This document shows, piece by piece, positions 58,302-64,000 of a DNA stretch of 64,000 bases. The stretch covers positions 744,001-808,000 of the forward strand of contig CAWBCO010000002.1 in the NCBI GenBank assembly GCA_963787415.1, in the 5' to 3' direction. This DNA comes from CAVUWL01 sp963787415 (GTDB lineage Bacteria > Actinomycetota > Thermoleophilia > Solirubrobacterales > 70-9). Position 1 is the first letter of the stretch; each line of letters begins with the position of its first letter. The position numbers and the translations under genes are program-made. The notes under the pieces were generated by a model that saw only the letters and a program-made list of their open reading frames with translations, searched no databases and was not told the origin of the DNA.

Positions 58302-58697
58302 ATGAGCACCCATACGGTTAAGAAAATTGACGATATGGAGGCGATCTACGGGGGCGGCTTTAAGCGGGCTCGCGCCGAACTCGGGGTTGAATCGTTCGGA
58401 ATGCAGGTAATCGATTTGCCGCCCAACTACGACAGCTACCCACTCCATGACCACGAACATGATGGCCAGGAGGAGGTCTACGTAACGCTGCGCGGCGGCG
58501 GCGAGATCGAGATCGCTGAAGAGCGCTTTCGGCTCGACCCCGACCACATCGCCAAGGTCGGCCCTGGAATCAACCGAAAGATCTGGCCCGGAAATGAGGG
58601 AATCCGACTCCTCGTGCTCGGCGGCACGGTCGGCGAGGCCTACGAAGCGCCCGACATGACCAAGCTCGGTGAACCCGATCCGATGGCGGCAGCCTAA
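58302..58697 (+). CDS. Cupin-domain protein
   Basis: 131 aa. The cupin metal motif 1 is LHDHEHDGQEEVYVTLRGGG (three His and a Glu), motif 2 is less standard (GPGINRKIWPGNEGIRLLVL). The opening SFGMQVIDLPPNYDSYPLHD and the Glu-rich strand EIEIAEERFRLDPDH are family-like. It may bind a metal and act as an enzyme or a small-molecule sensor. A strong AAGGAGG precedes the ATG. It is divergent from the TetR gene and probably its target. Its stop overlaps the converging small gene by 4 nt. Confidence 0.8.
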   Translation: MSTHTVKKIDDMEAIYGGGFKRARAELGVESFGMQVIDLPPNYDSYPLHDHEHDGQEEVYVTLRGGGEIEIAEERFRLDPDHIAKVGPGINRKIWPGNEGIRLLVLGGTVGEAYEAPDMTKLGEPDPMAAA

Positions 58698-58891
58698 AGC
58701 CCGCCGCCGGGTGGCTCGGCCTCTAGTTCCGGGCGAGGTGAACGGTAGCCGGTGCAACTGAGGACGGGAGTGCGCGGATAGCGCGGATAGCGTCGGTCCG
58801 CTCGCGAGCGCTCACAGAGCGAGAAGACCGAGCCGCGGGTATTGCGAACAAGGCGTTGGTAGGCACAGCTGTCACAGAGACCTCTGTTCAT
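58694..58891 (-). CDS. Small cysteine-containing conserved protein, 65 aa
   Basis: MNRGLCDSCAYQRLVRNTRG followed by SVFSLCERSR and PVLSCTGYRSP gives a C-x2-C ... C ... C arrangement that could bind one zinc ion or an iron-sulfur centre. I recognise the pattern from uncharacterised small actinobacterial proteins but know no function. It converges on the cupin gene with a 4-nt overlap. Confidence 0.65.
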   Translation of the reverse strand: MNRGLCDSCAYQRLVRNTRGSVFSLCERSRADRRYPRYPRTPVLSCTGYRSPRPELEAEPPGGGL

Positions 58892-59142
58892 TTGGCTTGT
58901 GCGCTGACCCTCTCACTCCAAGGGGGTTGGCGCCCAGACCGCTTGGGACCGGCCGCGCACAGTGGCGGGGCGGCGGCGAAGGGACCGATTGCTTCCGATG
59001 GCGCAACTCGCTCACCGTTCTTGGATCCAGCCTGGGCCACCAAGAAAGAGTCTGGCAAGTTCGCCTGCACAGCGCTCGGAAACGCGAACACCGAGGAAAG
59101 GGGCACCCGCGCTGCCGCCTCGGCGGCGACTAGCTTTGACGT

Positions 59143-61263
59143 GTGAGCGGCGCGACATTATTTGACAGCGACTTGGCGGCTTACTCGGGAACCGTGGATG
59201 TCCTTGGGGTCATCTTCAGAGCAAACGACGATGGATACGCGGTACTTGAGGTGCAGGACTCCGACTCGGGCGAGGGTTTCGCCCTAGTCGGAGCAGTTTC
59301 CCACCTCAACCCCGGCGAGCGGGCTGAAATCAGCGGCGACTGGCAAACGCATTCCCGATACGGGCGCCAGCTCCGCGCGCGCGGGGCACTCCCCCTTGAT
59401 CCCGCCGACCGGGAGGGACAGATTGCCTACCTGACGTCACTTCCCAACATCGGACCGGCCCGTGCCGAGCGCCTGCTCGACGAGCACGGCGAAGGGGTGC
59501 TCGGGGTGATCGCAGCCGATCCGCGCGCAGTGTTTGCCTCACTCGGGGGAGTCAGCGCCGAGCAGGCGAACGATGCAGCTGAGTTTTGGCATGCGAGTCG
59601 CGCGATCCGCAACCTGCACGTCGGACTGGCGCCACACGGGCTGGCCCACCTCGCCGCCGCGATCCATGCTCGCTACGGCGATAGCGCGATGGCGGTCATG
59701 CACGAGGACCCCTACCGCCTCACCGAGGTGGATGGAGTTGGATTCACGAGAGCCGACAAGATCGCCCTCGGGGGCGATGTCCCGCCCGAATCCAAGCGGC
59801 GCGCCCAAGCCGCCGCAAGCTTCGCTCTGGTCGAGGCCGAGCAGCAGGGTCACACCAACCTGCCGCTGGCCGAGCTCGTTCAACGAAGCGCCAGATTGCT
59901 CGGACTCACCCCCGACCCTGAGGCGCTTCTCAGCGCCCGCGATCTACTCCTAGAGGAGGGCCGCGCCTTTCGAAGGTTGACCCACACTTGCGAGGTCGAG
60001 GTCGCCCGGACGCTGCGCGCCCGCGCAGACGCCCCACCCCAGCTCGACTACAAGCCGGGCGAAAGCCCCGACGATGGGCTCACCGAGGAGCAGTGGGCGG
60101 CCGTGCGGGGCGCTTTTGCCTCGCGTATCTCGATCCTCACCGGCGGACCCGGCGTCGGCAAGACGGTCTGCACACGGGCGATCGTCAATGAGGCTGAGTC
60201 CGCCCACGCCAAGGTGGCTCTCTGCGCTCCCACCGGACGCGCGGCGCGACGACTCGAAGATGCAACTGGCCACGAGGCCCAAACGATCCACCGCCTGCTC
60301 GGATGGATGCCTGGCCGCGCCCCCGCCTTCAGAGCGGGTCATCCCCTCCCCGTCGACCTGGTCATTGTTGATGAGTCCTCGATGCTGAATCTGCGTCTCG
60401 TCGAGGTCTTGCTCGGCGGCCTCGCCGAGTCAACCCACATCGTCTTCGTCGGCGACGCTGACCAGCTTCCGCCGATCGGCGCCGGCAAGCCGTTCGAGGA
60501 CCTGATTGCCTCTGAGATAGTGCCGGTAATCAGACTCAGCCACATCTTCCGCCAGGCCGCACGTTCGATGATTACCACGGCTGCTCACGAGATCAACCAG
60601 GGCCGCGCTCCGAGCCTGCAACCCGAGGCAGGTCAAGACCATGACTTCTTCTTCATCGACCGCCCCAGCCCGGAGCGGGCATTGCAGACCGTGGTCGAGC
60701 TGGTCGCCGAGCGGGTGCCGCAGCGCTTCGGACTGGACCCGATCCGCGACGTCCAGGTGCTGGCGCCAATGTACCGGGGTGCGGTCGGCATCGACGCGCT
60801 CAACGAGCGGCTGCAGGCGCGCCTGAACCCCGACGGTAAACCCGCCCTGAACGGTAGGTTTCAGATCGGCGATCGCTTGATCCAGACTCGCAACGCCCAC
60901 GAGCTGGGCTTGATGAACGGCGCGATCGTATTCCTACGCTGCGAGGATCCCGAGCGCGAAACGATTACGGTCGATACTGACGATGGCGGCTCGTTGGTAA
61001 TCCCATTCGCGGAAACGGCAACGCTGCGACTAGCCTTCGCGATCTCCGTTCACAAGGCCCAAGGCTGCGAGGTACCGACGGTGGTGACCGTATGCCACCG
61101 CTCCCACGCGCGGATGCTGAGTCGACCCCTGCTCTATACCGCGATCACCCGTGCGCGCAACAGTTGCGTATTGGTTGGCGACAGGGCGGCGTTGGCAATG
61201 GCGGTCGGCCGCGACGACGGTGGCGCCCGCCACTCTGGCCTAGCGGGGCGTCTGCGCGAATAG
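59143..61263 (+). CDS. recD2: RecD2-like ATP-dependent DNA helicase
   Basis: 706 aa from GTG at 59143. A superfamily 1B 5'-3' helicase. The N-terminal part has an OB-like start (GTVDVLGVIFRANDDGYAVL) and helix-hairpin-helix segments (LPNIGPARAERLLDEHG, EVDGVGFTRADKIAL) as in RecD2. The motor has Walker A ILTGGPGVGKT (334-341), motif II LVIVDESSML, motif III FVGDADQLPPIGAG, RLSHIFRQA and the late SVHKAQGCEVPTV (with YTAITRARN). RecBC partners are not present, typical for RecD2. No operon partner; the S53 peptidase gene follows 59 nt later. Confidence 0.92.
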   Translation: MSGATLFDSDLAAYSGTVDVLGVIFRANDDGYAVLEVQDSDSGEGFALVGAVSHLNPGERAEISGDWQTHSRYGRQLRARGALPLDPADREGQIAYLTSLPNIGPARAERLLDEHGEGVLGVIAADPRAVFASLGGVSAEQANDAAEFWHASRAIRNLHVGLAPHGLAHLAAAIHARYGDSAMAVMHEDPYRLTEVDGVGFTRADKIALGGDVPPESKRRAQAAASFALVEAEQQGHTNLPLAELVQRSARLLGLTPDPEALLSARDLLLEEGRAFRRLTHTCEVEVARTLRARADAPPQLDYKPGESPDDGLTEEQWAAVRGAFASRISILTGGPGVGKTVCTRAIVNEAESAHAKVALCAPTGRAARRLEDATGHEAQTIHRLLGWMPGRAPAFRAGHPLPVDLVIVDESSMLNLRLVEVLLGGLAESTHIVFVGDADQLPPIGAGKPFEDLIASEIVPVIRLSHIFRQAARSMITTAAHEINQGRAPSLQPEAGQDHDFFFIDRPSPERALQTVVELVAERVPQRFGLDPIRDVQVLAPMYRGAVGIDALNERLQARLNPDGKPALNGRFQIGDRLIQTRNAHELGLMNGAIVFLRCEDPERETITVDTDDGGSLVIPFAETATLRLAFAISVHKAQGCEVPTVVTVCHRSHARMLSRPLLYTAITRARNSCVLVGDRAALAMAVGRDDGGARHSGLAGRLRE

Positions 61264-61322
61264 CTCAAGGGGCGCCGGCGTCGGCAACGCTTGGCGTCCA
61301 CGACGTTTCGCAGACTACGCTG

Positions 61323-63119
61323 ATGAGCAGACCGCTGGGAGTTTCGATCGCCCTCTTTTGCGCAGCTCTGCTCGTTTCTGCCTCCCTGCCCCCATCCGCC
61401 GTATCGGCTACGTCACCCGCCGCGCCCCCTCGCTACGTCGAAGCGCTATTTCTCCTCCACCATCCCGCCGGCCTCAACCGCTTCGTGCGGTCGGTCTCAG
61501 ATCCAAGCTCGCCCTCCTACCGACACTACGAGTCCGTTGAAGCGCTTGTAAGGCGCTTTGGAGCACCCCCAAAGCATCGCCGGGCCACGCTTGCTTGGCT
61601 GGCTGCACACGGACTGCGGGGCCGCGTCGGCCCGACCGCGACCTACGTGATCGCCCGGATTCCAAGCAAGGTTGCAGTAAGGCTCCTACCCCCCGCGCCT
61701 GCCGTCGCCGCCAGCGCCGCAGCGCCAACACGCCGGCGAGTCCCGGCAGCTCTGCGGCCCCATGTCGCGGCGATCGGTCTGCTCAGCCTGAGGCCGGGCG
61801 CGTATCGCTCAACGGCAACCGCCGCACCGGCCGGGCTCTCGATCGAGCAGGAAGGAAATCTCGGTTCGCTAATGCCCCACTCTGGCACCTCATCGGGGTG
61901 CATTGCGGGGCAGGAGGCGGGCGGAACCGGGCTGGACGCCGCCTTTACGCCAAACCAATACCTGACGGCCTTTGGCCAAGAGGCTCTGCAGCGCCGTGGC
62001 TTTCGGGGCGGAGGCTTGACCGCTGCGCTGGTGGAGATCGATGGCTTTCGGCGCAGCGACGTCGAAAGATTCGGTCGGTGCTTCGGCGTGCGGGTTCCAC
62101 CCATACGGGCCACGGCGGTCGGGATCAAACATCTCTTTGCCTCAGGCGATGAGAGCACGCTTGATCTCGAGGTCCTCTCGGCGGCTGCCCCAGGGCTGAA
62201 GCGCATCTACGTCTATGAGGGGCGCTCCTCAGAGGCCGGGATCATGGAGACCGCGGCGGCCGCACTTGGCTCCCGGGGCCACCACCCCAACGCGATCTCG
62301 GTCTCACTCGGCGGCTGCGAGCCACAGCTCAATCTCGAACTGGCACCCAGGCGGGCGCTGAGTAACGTCTTCGCCATCGCCGCCGGGGCCGGAATCTCCA
62401 CCCTGGTCGCCGCCGGAGACCAGGGGTCGAGTGCGTGCCGAGTGGAAACCCCCAACGGTCAAAGCGCGCTGCCGCTTCTTGCCGTCAGTGATCCCGCCAG
62501 CTCGCCGTTTGTGACCGCGGTTGGCGGTACCAACGTCTCGCTCAACGCTCAAAACCAGATCCATACCGAGGTCACTTGGAACGATTCGCCGGCCTTCCTA
62601 GCTGGCGGCGGTGGCGGAATCAGCCTCTTCTCGCCACAGCGGCCCTGGTGGCAGCGCGATCCCAGATTGCGCCACTACGGCACCGGACGCCTCCTCCCCG
62701 ACATCTCGGGGCTCGCCGATGTGATCCCGGGCTATGCGATCTACTGCACGGCTCCTGGATGCGCCGAATTGGAACAGCCAAACCCCGGTTGGGTGGCGAT
62801 CGGAGGAACCAGTGCCGCGACCCCGTTGATGGCGGGGGGTGTCCTGCTCGCCGATCAATATGCGGCCCGTCTGGGTCAACCCCCGCTCGGCTTCATCAAC
62901 CCACTGCTCTACCAGCTCGGAGCCGAAAAGACGGGACGAAGCGTCTTTCGTGACGTGACCAAGGGTAACAACGACCTCGGGGCGCTTACCTCTCCCGAAG
63001 CCGGCGGCGGGGAACCCCTCGGGTGCTGCGCCGCCACCCCTGGCTATGACCTCGCAACCGGCTGGGGCTCGCTCAAAGTAGACGGCTTCGCCCAAGCGGC
63101 TGGGCGAGCCGGCCGATGA
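61323..63119 (+). CDS. Secreted S53 (sedolisin/kumamolisin-type) serine-carboxyl peptidase
   Basis: 598 aa from ATG at 61323; the frame is open far upstream but only this start precedes a signal peptide (GVSIALFCAALLVSASLPPS). Residues about 35-175 are the pro-domain (YVEALFLLHHPAGLNRFVRS, SDPSSPSYRHYESVEALVRR). In the catalytic domain Glu277 and Asp281 (DESTLDLEV) and Ser497 in GTSAATPLMAGG are the acid-active triad parts; the C-terminal calcium site is DVTKGNND...GYDLATGWG. It should be a secreted acid-tolerant endopeptidase. It converges on a subtilase gene 54 bp away. Confidence 0.9.
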   Translation: MSRPLGVSIALFCAALLVSASLPPSAVSATSPAAPPRYVEALFLLHHPAGLNRFVRSVSDPSSPSYRHYESVEALVRRFGAPPKHRRATLAWLAAHGLRGRVGPTATYVIARIPSKVAVRLLPPAPAVAASAAAPTRRRVPAALRPHVAAIGLLSLRPGAYRSTATAAPAGLSIEQEGNLGSLMPHSGTSSGCIAGQEAGGTGLDAAFTPNQYLTAFGQEALQRRGFRGGGLTAALVEIDGFRRSDVERFGRCFGVRVPPIRATAVGIKHLFASGDESTLDLEVLSAAAPGLKRIYVYEGRSSEAGIMETAAAALGSRGHHPNAISVSLGGCEPQLNLELAPRRALSNVFAIAAGAGISTLVAAGDQGSSACRVETPNGQSALPLLAVSDPASSPFVTAVGGTNVSLNAQNQIHTEVTWNDSPAFLAGGGGGISLFSPQRPWWQRDPRLRHYGTGRLLPDISGLADVIPGYAIYCTAPGCAELEQPNPGWVAIGGTSAATPLMAGGVLLADQYAARLGQPPLGFINPLLYQLGAEKTGRSVFRDVTKGNNDLGALTSPEAGGGEPLGCCAATPGYDLATGWGSLKVDGFAQAAGRAGR

Positions 63120-63173
63120 CCCGCAGCGATCGCTGAGCGGGGCGCATCTCAACCGTGGCGCGACCCAGTCCCC

Positions 63174-64000
63174 TCAGTGCAGTCGCTTCACCCTGAAGTG
63201 GAAAATCGCCGGAGTGGCATCGACGTTGCCGGCCGCGTCGCTGGCCCGAACCGAGACCACATGACTCCCGCTGGTGAAGGCGCGTGAGAAGCTGCGGCCG
63301 CAATCTCGCAAGGGGCTGCGATCAACCCGGCAAAGGAAGGTGACGCCGGACTGGTTGGAGCCGAAGCGAAAGCTCGCCCTGACCGCTCTCTTGTGAGTGA
63401 GGATCAGCTTGTGCGGATGCTTGAGGAAGAACGTCTTGGGCTGCCTAGTCTCGACGCTGAACGTGACCGAGCTGGTGCCGACTCGGCCAGCGATGTCAGC
63501 TCCGCTCACCGTGAAGCTGTGGGGACCGTCGGCAAGCGCCGCTGCGGGGACGTATGGGGATTCACAACGCTGCGGCTGTGCTCGATCGATGGAACAGGAA
63601 AAGCTGACGGGGCGATTCGCGGTAAACGCGATCGCCGGTCTGGCGTCGCGGCTGATGGTCTTTGGCGCCTGAGTTATGGAGACCGTCGGGGGCGTCGCGA
63701 CGCGAGCCACAGCACCAAGCGCATCGAGCAGGCCTGCGCCCACCGAGTTCGACCCGTAGCTGCCGACCGAGACGGCACTTGCCGCCATCGCTGCCCGCAG
63801 CTGGGTTGGCGTCAGAGTTGGGTTGGCCTGCAGCATCAGCGCGGCCACCCCGGCGCCGTGAGGCGCAGCGGCAGAGGTTCCACAGAAGCGCCAGACGCCT
63901 TCTTCCTGAACCGCGAAGAAGGTCGTCGCTACGCAATCACTGGCCGCGATGTCGGGCTTGGAGATCGTCTGCGCTGATGCAAGTCTCGCGGCGGGCACCG
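63174..64000 (-). CDS. Secreted subtilisin-like protease with C-terminal Ig-like repeats, 5' end outside the window
   Basis: Only the C-terminal 275 residues are visible. Near the right edge is the catalytic serine segment RFCGTSAAAPHGAGVAALML of S8 peptidases, then LTPTQLRAAMAASAV. Two beta-sandwich repeats follow, each with an F-x-C-x-(I/V)-D strand (VSFSCSIDRAQPQRCESPYV and VTFLCRVDRSPLRDCGRSFS) and a SGSHVVSVRASDAAGNVDAT-type end, the layout of bacterial Ig-like adhesion modules. The upstream Asp and His motifs and the signal peptide must lie beyond 64000. It converges on the S53 peptidase gene. Confidence 0.85.
   Translation of the reverse strand, partial: VPAARLASAQTISKPDIAASDCVATTFFAVQEEGVWRFCGTSAAAPHGAGVAALMLQANPTLTPTQLRAAMAASAVSVGSYGSNSVGAGLLDALGAVARVATPPTVSITQAPKTISRDARPAIAFTANRPVSFSCSIDRAQPQRCESPYVPAAALADGPHSFTVSGADIAGRVGTSSVTFSVETRQPKTFFLKHPHKLILTHKRAVRASFRFGSNQSGVTFLCRVDRSPLRDCGRSFSRAFTSGSHVVSVRASDAAGNVDATPAIFHFRVKRLH

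Noticed and set aside
63124..63135. CAGCGATCGCTG palindrome between the two peptidase genes
   Set aside because: A gapless 12-bp palindrome with no loop or T-run; too short and too GC-typical to call a site without further support.
1..64000. CRISPR array, rRNA operon or insertion sequence
   Set aside because: No regularly spaced direct repeats, no rRNA-like segments and no transposase motifs were seen anywhere in the window.

Overview
The window is high-GC bacterial chromosome. Gene content and order point to an actinobacterium, most likely of the Thermoleophilia/Solirubrobacterales type. The signs are a carD-ispD-ispF-cysS-rlmB-sigma block next to disA and clpC, a SigH-like sigma factor, a PPOX/F420-type flavin oxidoreductase, frequent GTG starts and several small actinobacterial-type proteins. 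The taxonomic placement is inference; no rRNA gene is present.

Region 1 (about 1-9.0 kb) is accessory. A tRNA-Thr(TGT) lies at 8924-8996 on the minus strand. Downstream of its 3' end come a broken tyrosine integrase (7102-8162) and a tight minus-strand cassette (7043 down to 1017): an unknown 205-aa protein, an McrA-like modified-DNA-binding protein with a C-terminal PD-(D/E)XK-type nuclease, a SIR2-domain protein, and a RecF/SMC-type ATPase split by a one-base frameshift in a G6 run. The last three reading frames overlap by 4 bp each. This looks like an integrated anti-phage island and is the best candidate for an undescribed system. Its left part holds a tRNA-like remnant, a 12-bp repeat also found beside the tRNA-Thr gene, and a small leaderless gene under a dyad.

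Region 2 (9.5-36.9 kb) is a long, almost wholly minus-strand housekeeping block. In transcription order it has a cyclase fused to a MerR-like helix-turn-helix region, tilS, hpt, ftsH, folP, folB, folK, coaX, dus, greA, lysS, clpC, an aldo/keto reductase, an MFS exporter, a small membrane protein coupled to disA, carD, ispD, a PHP phosphatase, ispF, an acyl-CoA synthetase, a coiled-coil protein, cysS, rlmB and a sigma factor. Together these cover tRNA and rRNA maturation, folate, isoprenoid precursors, c-di-AMP and protein quality control. coaX carries an apparent 1-nt deletion in a G7 run.

Region 3 (36.9-46.5 kb) has a nucleoside phosphorylase-like gene, a large secreted wall hydrolase with three catalytic-type domains (lytic transglycosylase, M23-like, NlpC/P60), a HAD phosphatase, a universal stress protein divergent from a LysR regulator, and an ammonium transporter with a clear intrinsic terminator.

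Region 4 (46.5-64 kb) holds a hydroxyacyl-CoA dehydrogenase/enoyl-CoA hydratase fusion, a type III glutamine synthetase (near amt, so nitrogen assimilation genes cluster), a metallophosphoesterase, a cytochrome P450, rlmN, a TetR/cupin divergent pair around a perfect 16-bp palindrome, a RecD2-like helicase, a secreted S53 peptidase, and the end of a secreted subtilase cut by the window edge.
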